The notes under the pieces were generated by a model. The model searched no databases and was not told the origin of the DNA. It saw only the letters and a program-made list of their open reading frames with translations. DNA of 64,000 nucleotides. Source: Rhizobiaceae bacterium (GTDB lineage Bacteria > Pseudomonadota > Alphaproteobacteria > Rhizobiales > Rhizobiaceae). This document shows, piece by piece, positions 43,362 through 53,567 of the stretch. Each line of letters begins with the position of its first letter. Position 1 is the first letter of the stretch. The stretch is from assembly GCA_019635775.1 (NCBI GenBank), contig JAHBYU010000019.1, positions 1-64,000 on the forward strand, given 5' to 3'. A program made the translations under genes and the position numbers.

Positions 43362-46280
43362 ATGCCCAACAAGATGCTTATAGATGCCTCCCACCCGGAG
43401 GAAACGCGGGTTGTCGTCGTTCGCGGTAACCGCATTGAAGAATTTGATTTCGAATCACAGGACAAGAAGCAACTCAAAGGAAACATCTATCTCGCCCGGG
43501 TAACCCGGGTAGAGCCTTCCTTGCAGGCCGCTTTTGTCGAATATGGCGGGAACCGTCACGGTTTCCTCGCCTTCAGTGAAATTCACCCGGACTATTACCA
43601 GATACCCGTTGCGGACCGGCAGGCGCTGCTTCGTGCCGAAGCAGAAGAGGCCGAAGAAGAAGACGAGGACGGTGAAGAGCGCAATCGCGGAACCCGCCGT
43701 CGCAGGCGCGGCGGCAGAAGCCGCGACAGGGGCGACGAAGGCGCCAAGGCGGTCTCCGCCGCATCTGATGAAGGCGAGTACGATAAAGCTGCTCCCGATG
43801 ACGTCGGGGATGGTGAAATCGTCGAGACCTTGACTGCGGAAGAAGCGGATGCGGGCGACGCGCTCTCAGCCGCCGATCAGGTAGCGTCTGCGGCGGACGA
43901 AGGGCCGGCTGTCGCTGAGGTGAATGCCGACGAATCTGATGAGACTCCATCGGAAGGCGATCCCAAGTCGATTGCCGCCGAGGTCGAGCTCGACGAAATC
44001 TCGGAAAAACTGCCCGAGCATCCGACGGTAGACGACAATGACCACGGCTCAACGGTCGAGGAAAATCACGCTGGTCATGATGACAGCGAGCATGAGGTGG
44101 AATCCGTTGGCGCCGAGGACGCGCTGGAGGAAGTGCGCAACCGCCGCAAGCCGCCGCGTCGTCACTACAAGATCCAGGAGGTCATCAAGCGCCGCCAGAT
44201 CCTTCTTGTCCAGGTCGTCAAGGAAGAGCGCGGCAACAAGGGCGCGGCGCTGACTACCTATCTGTCACTTGCCGGCAGGTATTCGGTTCTGATGCCGAAT
44301 ACCGCGCGCGGCGGCGGCATATCGCGCAAGATCACCAATGCGCAGGACCGCAAGCGCCTCAAGGAAGTCGTGTCCGATCTCGAAGTGCCGCAGGGCATGG
44401 GTGTGATCCTACGTACCGCCGGCGAAAGCCGCACCAAGGCGGAAATCAAGCGCGACTATGAATATCTGATGCGACTGTGGGACAATGTCCGTGAACTGAC
44501 GCTGAAGTCCACCGCCCCTGCCCTCGTCTACGAGGAGGGCTCGCTCATCAAGCGGTCGGTCCGAGACCTCTACAACAAGGATATCGACGAAATCCTCGTC
44601 TCTGGCGAGGATGGCTACCGCGAAGCGAAAGACTTCATGCGGATGCTGATGCCCAGCCACGCCAAGGTCGTGCAGCCCTATCGCGAAACGACGCCGCTGT
44701 TCGCCCGCTTCGGCGTGGAGGCGCAGCTCGACAGAATGCTGCAGCCGCAGGTCACGCTCAAGAGCGGCGGCTACCTGATCATCAACCAGACCGAGGCGCT
44801 TGTCTCGATCGACGTGAATTCGGGACGCTCGACCAAGGAGCATTCCATCGAAGAGACCGCGCTCCACACGAACCTTGAAGCGGCTGAGGAAGTCGCTCGC
44901 CAGCTTCGTCTGCGCGACCTTGCAGGCCTGATCGTCATCGACTTCATCGACATGGAGGAGAACCGCAACAATCGTGCGGTCGAGAAGCGCCTCAAGGATC
45001 ACCTCAAGAACGATCGTGCGCGGATCCAGCTTGGCCGGATCTCGCATTTCGGCCTGATGGAGATGAGCCGCCAGCGGATCCGGGCGAGTGTTCTGGAATC
45101 GACCATGAAGCCGTGCCCGCACTGCGGTGGCACCGGTCATGTGCGTTCGGATTCATCGGTTGCCTTGATGGTGGTCCGTGCGATCGAGGAATTCCTGCTC
45201 AAGGACTCGCGCAACCACATAATCGTCAAGACCCCCGCATCGACGGCGCTCTATGTGTTGAACCACAAGCGCAGCACTCTGACGGAGCTTGAGACCCGTT
45301 TCGGGCTGACGATCACCGTAGAGGTCGACGAGACCGTGGGCAGCCAGCACTACGCTATCATGCGCGGCGCGGTCGCCGAGAAGCCAATTGGCTTCAAGGA
45401 GCAGCAATTCCTGCCGGCGCCTGTCGTTGAAGAGGAAGAAGACATCGTCCTTGAGGTGGAGGACGAGGAAGAAGTGGTTCAGCCGCAGCAGAACCATCAG
45501 CAGCGGCACGCCGAGAATGGCGAGGAAGGCGGGCGCAAGCGTCGCCGCCGTCGGCGTCGTCGCGGGGGTCGTGACCGCGACCACGATCAGAACGGCGTCG
45601 CGCAGGGTGCCGACCAGGATTCCGCTGCTTCCGACGATGTTGAAGCTTCATCGTCCGCAACCGACGGCGACAGCGACGTCGACGCCACTGTAGCTGAAGA
45701 TGAGGATGCAGCTGTCCAGGCCGTTACGTCCGAGGCCGGCGCTGCGGATGCAGAGGAAGGTCAGGCCAAAAAACGCAGGCGCGGCAAGCGTGGCGGCAAG
45801 CGTAACCGGCGCGATGGTGAAGGTGAGGAAAGCGCATCCGAGGGCGCCGAACTGTCCGGTACGGGCGACGAAGCGGAACAGGGCGAGCAGTCCGAAGCAG
45901 TCAGCGCAGATACGGTGGAAGAGCCCATCGCCGAGCCGATTGCTGCCGAGCCAGAGGCCCCGGTGAAGAAGCCGCGCAGGACCCGTGCCAAGAAAACAGT
46001 GGCGGAAAAAGCGGTGGAAGCCTCGCAACCTGAGGCCGTAAAGGAAGAAGCGACGGCAATCGTTGCCGAGGCGAGCGAGGAGCCTATGGCGATGCCCGCC
46101 GAGGCAAAGGCGGTTGCCTTGGAGCCTGAAGGCGATGCCGTAGGCGCTTCACAGCGAAAGCCAGCAGCCAGCGAGCCTTCCGAGCCGATCGTGTCATCCT
46201 CGGTTCCCGAGGGAACTGCCGAGGGCGCGGGCGAACAGCCCAAGCGTGGCGGCTGGTGGCAGCGCCGCAGCTTCTTCTGA
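43362..46280 (+). CDS. rne: Ribonuclease E
   Basis: RNase E starts mRNA decay and matures rRNA, and scaffolds the degradosome. The 972-residue product begins MPNKMLIDASHPEETRVVVV. The S1 domain is split by a long acidic and Arg-rich insert (about residues 90-245), as in other alphaproteobacteria. The catalytic part has SIDVNSGRSTKEHS and IVIDFIDMEENRN with the metal-binding Asp residues, and the Zn-link CPHCGGTGH. From about residue 700 the tail is disordered with RRRRRRR-type and KKRRRGKRGGKR tracts, and ends GGWWQRRSFF. Confidence 0.97.
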   Translation: MPNKMLIDASHPEETRVVVVRGNRIEEFDFESQDKKQLKGNIYLARVTRVEPSLQAAFVEYGGNRHGFLAFSEIHPDYYQIPVADRQALLRAEAEEAEEEDEDGEERNRGTRRRRRGGRSRDRGDEGAKAVSAASDEGEYDKAAPDDVGDGEIVETLTAEEADAGDALSAADQVASAADEGPAVAEVNADESDETPSEGDPKSIAAEVELDEISEKLPEHPTVDDNDHGSTVEENHAGHDDSEHEVESVGAEDALEEVRNRRKPPRRHYKIQEVIKRRQILLVQVVKEERGNKGAALTTYLSLAGRYSVLMPNTARGGGISRKITNAQDRKRLKEVVSDLEVPQGMGVILRTAGESRTKAEIKRDYEYLMRLWDNVRELTLKSTAPALVYEEGSLIKRSVRDLYNKDIDEILVSGEDGYREAKDFMRMLMPSHAKVVQPYRETTPLFARFGVEAQLDRMLQPQVTLKSGGYLIINQTEALVSIDVNSGRSTKEHSIEETALHTNLEAAEEVARQLRLRDLAGLIVIDFIDMEENRNNRAVEKRLKDHLKNDRARIQLGRISHFGLMEMSRQRIRASVLESTMKPCPHCGGTGHVRSDSSVALMVVRAIEEFLLKDSRNHIIVKTPASTALYVLNHKRSTLTELETRFGLTITVEVDETVGSQHYAIMRGAVAEKPIGFKEQQFLPAPVVEEEEDIVLEVEDEEEVVQPQQNHQQRHAENGEEGGRKRRRRRRRRGGRDRDHDQNGVAQGADQDSAASDDVEASSSATDGDSDVDATVAEDEDAAVQAVTSEAGAADAEEGQAKKRRRGKRGGKRNRRDGEGEESASEGAELSGTGDEAEQGEQSEAVSADTVEEPIAEPIAAEPEAPVKKPRRTRAKKTVAEKAVEASQPEAVKEEATAIVAEASEEPMAMPAEAKAVALEPEGDAVGASQRKPAASEPSEPIVSSSVPEGTAEGAGEQPKRGGWWQRRSFF

Positions 46281-46299
46281 CACAGCTTCTATGGCATTG

Positions 46300-46333
46300 A
46301 AAAAAGCGCGGTGTTTTGACACCGCGCTTTTTT
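46300..46333 (+). terminator. Strong terminator after rne
   Basis: AAAAAAGCGCGGTG at 46300-46313 pairs perfectly with CACCGCGCTTTTTT at 46320-46333 around a six-base loop. It ends the rne transcript; the A-run on the other side lets it also stop the convergent minus-strand gene that ends at 46364. Confidence 0.93.
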
Positions 46334-46363
46334 ATGTTCCCGCTAGCCGTGAGCGAGCACCAC

Positions 46364-46768
46364 CTATGTCGCGTTCCCGGCCATCTCCCGCAAGACTTTC
46401 ATTGCGTCATCCGCGTGCTCAGCCGGGATGAATAGATGGTCATGGAAGTAGCCGGCGACAGGGTTCACCCCCATGCCGGCGGCCGCCAGTCGTGTCGCGA
46501 TGGCCGCGATGAAGCCCACAGCTTCCAGCGAGGAATGGACGTTCAGCGTGATCATTCTGCTCCTGAAGGCGAAGGCAAGGTTAGCAGCCTCGGCCTCCTG
46601 CTGCGCAAGGATCAGGGTGGTTCCTTCACGTTCCTGGAAGATCATGACCGGATCGACGCCCGCGGGCATTGGTGTACCCGGCGCCAGCGTCACGAATACG
46701 AAGACGCCCTGCCGCAGTTCAGGCGACATGGTGGCGAGTAGCCTTTCGATGTCGGTTTCGCCTTGCAC
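46364..46768 (-). CDS. ACT domain-containing protein
   Basis: The 134-residue product from the GTG at 46768 has DIERLLATMSPELRQGVFVF, an ACT_7-like N-terminal part, and a second ACT-like half with MITLNVHSSLEAVGFIAAIA near residue 83. Such proteins are thought to bind small ligands such as amino acids; the ligand is not known. The GTG lies three bases after the mfd stop in the same direction, so it probably follows mfd on one transcript. Its ribosome-binding site is weak; later ATG starts would remove conserved residues. Confidence 0.8.
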   Translation of the reverse strand: MQGETDIERLLATMSPELRQGVFVFVTLAPGTPMPAGVDPVMIFQEREGTTLILAQQEAEAANLAFAFRSRMITLNVHSSLEAVGFIAAIATRLAAAGMGVNPVAGYFHDHLFIPAEHADDAMKVLREMAGNAT

Positions 46769-46770
46769 AG

Positions 46771-49700
46771 TCAGGCCGCCGCCTTCCCTGCCATCCGCGC
46801 CAGTTGCGTCATCACCACGGCAGATCCGGCGAGCCTCTTGTCGGCGTTCGGCCAGTCGCGGATGAAGACGATGCTGTGGTCGGGCCTGATTTTCGCCAGG
46901 GAACCCTGTTCCCCGATGTAGCGGACCAGCCCGGCAGGATCTGGGAACTTCTTGTCGCGGAAGTGAATGACGACGCCCTTCGGTCCGGCATCCAGTTTCT
47001 CGACATTGGCCTGACGGCACAGCGCCTTTATGAACACGATCTTCAGCAGATGCTGCACTTCGTCCGGCAACGGCCCGAAACGGTCGATGAGTTCGGCCCC
47101 GAATGCATCTATTTCCTCCGGCGTCTCGAGATCGCCAAGGCGTCGGTACAGCGCCAGCCGCAATTGCAGGTCCGGCACATAGCCCTCCGGGATCATCACC
47201 GCGGTGCCGACCGTGATCTGCGGCGACCAGCCGCTATCCGTCGCTTCGCCGGTGTCGCGGATTTCGGCAACCGCTTCCTCCAGCATCTGCTGGTACAGTT
47301 CGAAACCGACTTCCTTGATGTGTCCGGACTGCTCCTCGCCCAGCAGGTTGCCCGCACCGCGAATGTCCAGGTCGTGGCTTGCCAACTGGAAGCCCGCGCC
47401 AAGCGTATCCAGTGACTGCAGCACTTTCAGGCGACGGTCTGCCGTGTCCGTCAGCTTTCGGTTGGCAGGCAGGGTGAACAGGGCATAGGCCCGAAGTTTC
47501 GAGCGACCGACGCGCCCGCGCAACTGGTAGAGCTGCGCAAGGCCGAACATGTCGGCCCGGTGCACGATAAGCGTGTTGGCTGTTGGAATATCGAGCCCGG
47601 ACTCAACGATCGTGGTCGACAGCAACACATCATACTGACCGTCATAGAAGGCGTTCATGATGTCGTCGAGTTCGCCCGGAGGCATCTGGCCGTGCGCGGT
47701 TGCGAATTTGAGCTCGGGCACGCTCTGGCGCAGGAAATCACCGATTTCCTGCAGGTCGGATATGCGCGGAACGACGTAGAAGCTCTGTCCGCCCCGGTAT
47801 CGTTCGCGCAGCAGGGTTTCGCGGATGACGAGCGGGTCGAATGGGGAGATAAATGTGCGCACCGCCATGCGGTCCACCGGCGGCGTGGCGATCAGCGAAA
47901 GCTCGCGTACACCCGTCAGCGCGAGTTGCAGCGTTCTTGGAATGGGCGTGGCAGAAAGCGTCAGCACATGCACGTCGCTCTTGAGGTCCTTGAGGCGTTC
48001 CTTGTGCTTGACGCCGAAATGCTGCTCCTCGTCCACGATCAGAAGTCCGAGATTTCTGAAGGAAATAGCGTTGCCGAGCAGCGCATGCGTACCGACGACG
48101 ATATCGACCGTACCGTCGGCAAGCCCCTTCTTGGTTTCGGCAAGGTCCTTCGATCCGACAAGGCGTGAGGCCTGGCGCACCGTTATCGGCAGCCCTGAAA
48201 ATCGCTGTGAAAACGTTCTGAAATGCTGGCGCGCCAAAAGGGTGGTCGGCACCACGACCGCAACCTGGACGCCCTCCATCGCGGCCACAAACGCGGCGCG
48301 CAAGGCTACCTCTGTCTTGCCAAAGCCGACGTCGCCGCAGACCAGGCGATCCATCGGCCGGCCCGCGCCCAGATCGTCCAGCACGGCATCGATCGCGTTC
48401 TGCTGGTCATCCGTCTCCTCATAGGGGAAACGGGCCGAGAACTCCCCGTAGAGGCCGTCCGGTGGATGAAATGCCTTTGCGGCCCGCATCTTGCGCTCCG
48501 CAGCGATCCGGATCAGTTGCCCGGCCATTTCGAGCAGGCGCTTCTTGAGTTTTGCCTTGCGCGATTGCCACGCCCCGCCGCCCAGCCTGTCGAGCTGCGC
48601 TTCGGTGGCATCGGAGCCGTAGCGCGATAGCAGCTCGATGTTCTCGACCGGCAGATAGAGCCTTCCGTCGCTGGCGTAGTGGATTTCCAGGCAGTCGTGC
48701 GGAGCGCCGGCAGCGTCGATTGCTTTCAGCCCGACAAAACGCCCTATGCCGTGGTCCGCGTGGACCACGATGTCGCCGGCCGACAGCGAAGAAGCCTCGG
48801 CTATGAAGTCCGATGCCCGCTTGTGCTTGCGCGATCGGCGAACCAGGCGGTCGCCGAGGATGTCCTGTTCGGCGACCACCACCAGTCGGGCGGTTTCGAA
48901 CCCGGATTCCAGCGGAAGAACCGCTGCTCCGGCCTGTCCCGCTTCGAGTTTCTCAACGTCGGCCAGCGTCGCGACGGGCTTGATGTTGCCAAGCTTGTGC
49001 TCGGCCAGGATTTGCGTCAGGCGATCCAGTGAACCTTCCGTCCAGCCGGCGATGACGACGCGGCGCTTTGCAACCCTCAGCGCGGCGATATGCTCGACCG
49101 CCGCCTCGAACACATTGGCGTTAGGGTCGGCGCGCTCTTCTGCGAAGCTTCGACCGGACCGTGCCCCGGCATGTCGCACAGCGCGCGGTCCCTCGTCAGG
49201 AGTATCGAAAGGCGTCAATTCGCCCGTCAAGTGGTTGGTCAAGGCGGCCGCGAGATCTTCGGGCGTCAGATAGAGCAGGTTCGGAGGCGTCGGCTTGTAG
49301 GGCACGGCATCCTTCAGCGCTGCGCCTGCCTGTTGACGGCGTGCATCGTAGTAATCGAGGATCAGCTTGTTGCGCTCATCGACCGCCTCTTTGGCGAGGT
49401 GATCCAGGATCACCGGTGCATCGGGCAGATAGTCGAAAAGCGTATCCAGCCGCTCGTAGTAGAAGGGCAGCCAATGCTCCATCCCGGCAAAGCGCCGCCC
49501 TTCGCTGATTGATGCGTACAGCGCGTCGTCGCGCGAGGGTGCGCCGAAGGCCTCGATATAGTTGCGCCTGAAGCGGCTGATGGTTTCGGCCGACAGGGTC
49601 ACTTCGGTCATGGACTGCAACGACACTTCGTTTCGCGAGCCGGTCGTCCTCTGTGTCGCGATGTCGAAGGCGCGTATCGTTTCAAGCGTATCGCCGAAGA

Positions 49701-50271
49701 AGTCCAGCCGCAGAGCTTCCTCCGCGCCGGGCGCATAAAGATCGAGAATGCCGCCGCGAACAGCAAATTCGCCGACATCGCGAACGGTCGGCACCCGCTC
49801 GAAACCTGATTTTTCCAACCTTGAGATCAGGTCGTTCATATTGACCTGGTTGCCGGGTTTCGCGCGGAACCCCTGCGCCTCGATTATTTCGGCCGGTGGC
49901 ACGCGCTGCAGCAATGCGTTGACGGTCGTCAAGACGATTGCGCGGTGTGGTTTTCTTCGGAGCGCTGCCATAGCGGAAAGCGCATCGAGACGCCGGGCTG
50001 CCGCATCCGCTCCGGGCGATACGCGGTCGTAGGGTAGGCAATCCCAGGCGGGGAACTCAAGCACCGGCAGGTCTGGAGCGACGAATGCGAGCGCTTCCAT
50101 GATGGCCGGCAGGCGCTGGCCGTCTCGCGCGACGAACAGAAGCGGTCGATCCGGGGCTGTCTCGGCCGCAGCGGAAGCCAGCGCGAACGCTTCGAATCCG
50201 TCGGCAACGCCGTCGACGACAAATTGCCCGGTGCGGTTCCCGGGCAGGCCGATTTTCTCGAGAAGGCTCAT
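46771..50271 (-). CDS. mfd: Transcription-repair coupling factor
   Basis: Mfd removes RNA polymerase stalled at DNA damage and recruits UvrA. The 1166-residue product has a UvrB-like N-terminal region, the CarD-like RNA-polymerase-interaction domain (DIVVHADHGIGRFVGLKAID, about residue 500), and the helicase with GDVGFGKTEVALRAAFVAAM (near 660), DEEQHFGVKHKERLK and a C-terminal UvrA-masking domain. Length is normal for the family. It lies 11 bases after sdhE, in the same direction. Confidence 0.97.
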   Translation of the reverse strand: MSLLEKIGLPGNRTGQFVVDGVADGFEAFALASAAAETAPDRPLLFVARDGQRLPAIMEALAFVAPDLPVLEFPAWDCLPYDRVSPGADAAARRLDALSAMAALRRKPHRAIVLTTVNALLQRVPPAEIIEAQGFRAKPGNQVNMNDLISRLEKSGFERVPTVRDVGEFAVRGGILDLYAPGAEEALRLDFFGDTLETIRAFDIATQRTTGSRNEVSLQSMTEVTLSAETISRFRRNYIEAFGAPSRDDALYASISEGRRFAGMEHWLPFYYERLDTLFDYLPDAPVILDHLAKEAVDERNKLILDYYDARRQQAGAALKDAVPYKPTPPNLLYLTPEDLAAALTNHLTGELTPFDTPDEGPRAVRHAGARSGRSFAEERADPNANVFEAAVEHIAALRVAKRRVVIAGWTEGSLDRLTQILAEHKLGNIKPVATLADVEKLEAGQAGAAVLPLESGFETARLVVVAEQDILGDRLVRRSRKHKRASDFIAEASSLSAGDIVVHADHGIGRFVGLKAIDAAGAPHDCLEIHYASDGRLYLPVENIELLSRYGSDATEAQLDRLGGGAWQSRKAKLKKRLLEMAGQLIRIAAERKMRAAKAFHPPDGLYGEFSARFPYEETDDQQNAIDAVLDDLGAGRPMDRLVCGDVGFGKTEVALRAAFVAAMEGVQVAVVVPTTLLARQHFRTFSQRFSGLPITVRQASRLVGSKDLAETKKGLADGTVDIVVGTHALLGNAISFRNLGLLIVDEEQHFGVKHKERLKDLKSDVHVLTLSATPIPRTLQLALTGVRELSLIATPPVDRMAVRTFISPFDPLVIRETLLRERYRGGQSFYVVPRISDLQEIGDFLRQSVPELKFATAHGQMPPGELDDIMNAFYDGQYDVLLSTTIVESGLDIPTANTLIVHRADMFGLAQLYQLRGRVGRSKLRAYALFTLPANRKLTDTADRRLKVLQSLDTLGAGFQLASHDLDIRGAGNLLGEEQSGHIKEVGFELYQQMLEEAVAEIRDTGEATDSGWSPQITVGTAVMIPEGYVPDLQLRLALYRRLGDLETPEEIDAFGAELIDRFGPLPDEVQHLLKIVFIKALCRQANVEKLDAGPKGVVIHFRDKKFPDPAGLVRYIGEQGSLAKIRPDHSIVFIRDWPNADKRLAGSAVVMTQLARMAGKAAA

Positions 50272-50282
50272 AAAATCAATCT

Positions 50283-50564
50283 TCAGGCGGCCGTTATGGC
50301 GCGTATCTTGGTGAGGATCGGCGTATCGAATGCGAGGGGGATTTGGCTCGTGCCGGTGACCCAGTTGAGCAGATCGGCATCCTGCACCTCAAGCAACCGC
50401 TCATATTGGTCGAGTTCGTCGTCGTTCAAGGATTCGATCGCCTCATTTGCGAATCTGCCAAGGATAAGGTCCATTTCCTTTATGCCGCGATGCCAGGAGC
50501 GAAAGAGCAACCTGCGTCGTCTTTGATCCAGTCCTTCGCTCGATCGGGCGGTGTCGCTCATCAT
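50283..50564 (-). CDS. sdhE: Succinate dehydrogenase assembly factor SdhE
   Basis: SdhE assists FAD attachment to the flavoprotein of succinate dehydrogenase. The 93-residue product starts at the ATG at 50564 (or 50561) behind AAGGGA and has the family motif RGIKEMDLILGRFAN near residue 26, followed by the YERLLEVQDADLLNWVTG helix. It is divergent from recG and upstream of mfd, a common Rhizobiales arrangement. Confidence 0.93.
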   Translation of the reverse strand: MMSDTARSSEGLDQRRRRLLFRSWHRGIKEMDLILGRFANEAIESLNDDELDQYERLLEVQDADLLNWVTGTSQIPLAFDTPILTKIRAITAA

Positions 50565-50648
50565 GCAATCCCTTTGCGACGCGCATATAGCGTGGACAGC
50601 CGAGCTTGTCAGCTTTGCGGACGGGTCATTCCTGCCTAAGTTGACAAT

Positions 50649-52757
50649 ATGCGCCCTTCCATCCTCGATCCGCTTTTTGCGCCGATCACGGCCCTCGACG
50701 GCGTCGGGCCCAAGGTTGGTGGGCTTATCGAGAAGGTGGTGCCCGCCGATCTTGGCGACCGCCCTGCCCGCGTTGGCGATCTGCTGTTCACGCTGCCCCA
50801 TTCGGTCGTCGACAGGCGAAACAGGCCCGCCATTGTCGAGGCTGCGCAAGGCGCGGTCGTCACGCTTGAGTTGCGAGTTGACCGCCATCAGCCACCGCCA
50901 CGCGGCAACCGTTCTGTCCCCTATCGTGTCTTTGCCCACGACGATACCGGCGAGATCGCGCTGACCTTCTTCCATGCCCATGCTGCGTATCTGGAAAAGC
51001 AGTTGCCGGTTGGCGAGCATGTCGTGGTTTCGGGGCGGATGGAATGGTTCAACGGGCGCCCGTCGATGGTGCATCCCGATCACATCGCCCCGCTTTCGGG
51101 TGCTGATAGCCTGCCGCTGGTCGAGCCGGTCTATCCGCTCACTGCCGGTCTCTCGGGAAAAGTGTTGCGCCGCGCCATCACACAGGCTCTGTCGCGCGTT
51201 CCCTCACTGCCCGACTGGCTGGATCCGGCGATTGTCCGGAAGCAGAATTTTCCGTCCTTTGCCGACGCTTTGCAGCGACTCCATGAGCCCCCGGACCCGC
51301 TGGCCGTTTCTCCAGAAGGCTCGGCATGGCGCAGGCTGGCTTACGACGAATTTCTCGCCGGACAGCTATCGCTTGCCCTCACGCGCGCCAACGTGCGACG
51401 GCTCTCCGGCCGGCCGCTGAAGGGCGACGGCAAGATCGAGGACGCAATCCACGAGGCCCTTCCCTATTCGCTGACGGGTTCGCAGGAGTTTGCGCTGGCG
51501 GAGATCAACGCGGATCTGGCCGAGCCCGAGCGCATGCTTCGGCTTTTGCAGGGTGATGTCGGGTCTGGCAAGACGGTGGTGGCCCTGCTTGCCATGGCTC
51601 GCGCCGTCGAGGCCGGTGGGCAGGCTGCCCTTATGGCGCCGACGGAAATATTGGCGCGCCAGCATTTTGCGACGATTGCTCCCCTTGCCGAACGGGTTGG
51701 GCTCAGGATCGCCATCCTCACCGGACGCGAAAAGGGTCGAGAGCGCACTCAAACGCTTGCAGGTCTTGAGGACGGATCGGTCGACATCGTGGTCGGCACT
51801 CATGCGCTTTTCCAGGACCAGGTGAAATTTCGGGATCTGGTGCTCGTCGTCGTCGACGAGCAGCATCGTTTTGGTGTGCACCAGAGGTTGGCGATTACCG
51901 CCAAGGGCAACGCGCCCGACATGCTCGTCATGACGGCAACGCCCATCCCGCGCACGCTCGTGCTGACGGCCTTTGGCGACATGGACGTTTCGCGCCTTAC
52001 CGAGAAGCCTGCCGGTAGGCGACCGATCAAGACTGTTACCCTGCCGCTTGATCGCATTGACGATCTCGTTTCGCGTATCACGGACCAGATCGCGGAAGGC
52101 CAAAAGGTCTATTGGATTTGCCCGCTTGTGGAGGATTCCGACGAGATCAAAGTGACGTCGGCGGAGGAACGCTTTGCCACGCTGAAGCACGAATTCGGGG
52201 CGTCGGTCGGTCTTGTGCATGGCCGTATGAAGGGAACCGAGAAAGACGAGGCCATGCGCGCCTTCAAGGAAGGCGAGACGAAGGTCCTCGTCGCGACGAC
52301 GGTCATCGAGGTCGGCGTCGACGTCCCCGATGCAACGATCATGGTCATTGAGCATGCCGAACGCTTCGGTCTGGCCCAGCTTCATCAGTTGCGGGGACGG
52401 GTCGGACGCGGCGACAAGCCGTCCTCCTGCGTGCTGCTGTACAAGGATCCTCTTGGCGAGACCGCAAAAAGGCGTCTTTCGGTCATGCGCGAGACGGAAG
52501 ACGGTTTTCTGATTTCAGAGGAAGACCTGAAGCTTCGTGGGGAAGGAGAGCTTCTCGGCACGCGCCAGTCAGGAACCCCGGGCTTCCAGATCGCAAGGAT
52601 CGAATTCCACGCCGACCTCCTCGATCTCGCTCGCGACGATGCGCGTCTTATCCTGGCGCGCGATCCGGATTTACAGGGCGAACGCGGACAGGCGCTGCGT
52701 GTCCTGCTCTATCTCTTCGGCCGCGACGAAGCCGTCCGGCTGCTGCGGGCGGGATAG
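50649..52757 (+). CDS. recG: ATP-dependent DNA helicase RecG
   Basis: RecG remodels stalled replication forks and branched DNA. The 702-residue product has an N-terminal wedge/OB domain (GVGPKVGGLIEKVV start, about residues 15-28), Walker A GDVGSGKTVVALLAM near residue 303, DEQHRFGVHQRLAI, and the C-terminal helicase with GRVGRGDKPSSCVLL. Its stop faces the DUF502 gene on the other strand across five bases. It is divergent from sdhE with an 84-base spacer. Confidence 0.97.
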   Translation: MRPSILDPLFAPITALDGVGPKVGGLIEKVVPADLGDRPARVGDLLFTLPHSVVDRRNRPAIVEAAQGAVVTLELRVDRHQPPPRGNRSVPYRVFAHDDTGEIALTFFHAHAAYLEKQLPVGEHVVVSGRMEWFNGRPSMVHPDHIAPLSGADSLPLVEPVYPLTAGLSGKVLRRAITQALSRVPSLPDWLDPAIVRKQNFPSFADALQRLHEPPDPLAVSPEGSAWRRLAYDEFLAGQLSLALTRANVRRLSGRPLKGDGKIEDAIHEALPYSLTGSQEFALAEINADLAEPERMLRLLQGDVGSGKTVVALLAMARAVEAGGQAALMAPTEILARQHFATIAPLAERVGLRIAILTGREKGRERTQTLAGLEDGSVDIVVGTHALFQDQVKFRDLVLVVVDEQHRFGVHQRLAITAKGNAPDMLVMTATPIPRTLVLTAFGDMDVSRLTEKPAGRRPIKTVTLPLDRIDDLVSRITDQIAEGQKVYWICPLVEDSDEIKVTSAEERFATLKHEFGASVGLVHGRMKGTEKDEAMRAFKEGETKVLVATTVIEVGVDVPDATIMVIEHAERFGLAQLHQLRGRVGRGDKPSSCVLLYKDPLGETAKRRLSVMRETEDGFLISEEDLKLRGEGELLGTRQSGTPGFQIARIEFHADLLDLARDDARLILARDPDLQGERGQALRVLLYLFGRDEAVRLLRAG

Positions 52758-52762
52758 TTCGG

Positions 52763-53494
52763 CTATTTGAACTTAAGGTTCGACACCTTTTCGATGCCGG
52801 GATTCGAGAGCCCGACCTCCATCGTCTTGCCGTCCCGGGTCAACACCTTGCGCTTGTATTCGGGCGCAACGAGGCCGGCAGATACGATGAGTTTGGCGGC
52901 GTCCTCGATCGTCATGTCCAGCATCACGATCTCAGACCTATGGACATACATCAGGAAACCGGTTGTCGGGTTGGGTGTGCAGGGCATGAAGACCGCGACA
53001 AGCGGATCGCCTTCCTTGTCCAGCCTTGCATTGATCTCGGTCTGCTTTTCGTTGGCCACGAAGACCAGCGACCAGACACCTTTCCTCGGATATTCCACGA
53101 GCCCTACCTGCCTGAACATCTCGTTCTTGTTGGAGAGGACCGTCTCGAAGATTTGCTTGAGCGCCTTGTAGACGCCACGCACCAGCGGCATGCGTCCGAG
53201 CAGGTGTTCTCCGAACCCGACAATGGAGCGCCCCACTATGTTCGCCGCGAGGAAGCCGATCATGGTGATGGCGAACACGGCTACGAGAAGCCCGAAGCCC
53301 GGCACCGCGAAAGGCAGGTAGGTGTCCGGGCTGTAAGCGGTCGGGATGTAGGGCTTTACCCAGGAATCGATCCAGCCGATGAAGGACCAGGCTATGTAGA
53401 TCGTGATCGCGAGCGGCGCGGCGACGATCAGCCCGGTCAGGAAATAGTTCCTGAGCCGGGTCATGCCGGAGATGACACTCGGAGAATCGGACAT
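52763..53494 (-). CDS. DUF502 family membrane protein
   Basis: The 243-residue inner-membrane protein has two hydrophobic segments (YFLTGLIVAAPLAITIYIAW near residue 17 and FGLLVAVFAITMIGFLAANI near 73), followed by a soluble domain with RMPLVRGVYKALKQIFETV and PCTPNPTTGFLMYV, which defines DUF502. Function is unknown. It is convergent with recG and co-directional with glmS, but 73 bases from it. Confidence 0.9.
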   Translation of the reverse strand: MSDSPSVISGMTRLRNYFLTGLIVAAPLAITIYIAWSFIGWIDSWVKPYIPTAYSPDTYLPFAVPGFGLLVAVFAITMIGFLAANIVGRSIVGFGEHLLGRMPLVRGVYKALKQIFETVLSNKNEMFRQVGLVEYPRKGVWSLVFVANEKQTEINARLDKEGDPLVAVFMPCTPNPTTGFLMYVHRSEIVMLDMTIEDAAKLIVSAGLVAPEYKRKVLTRDGKTMEVGLSNPGIEKVSNLKFK

Positions 53495-53567
53495 GGAAAG
53501 ACACCGCTGCTGCTGCGCTGCACGATAGTGGAGCAGCGATGGCTTTTAAATGGCGAAGTTGCGCCGG

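Noticed and set aside
50641-50648. TTGACA just before recG as a promoter element
   Set aside because: It is too close to the recG start to serve as its -35 element.
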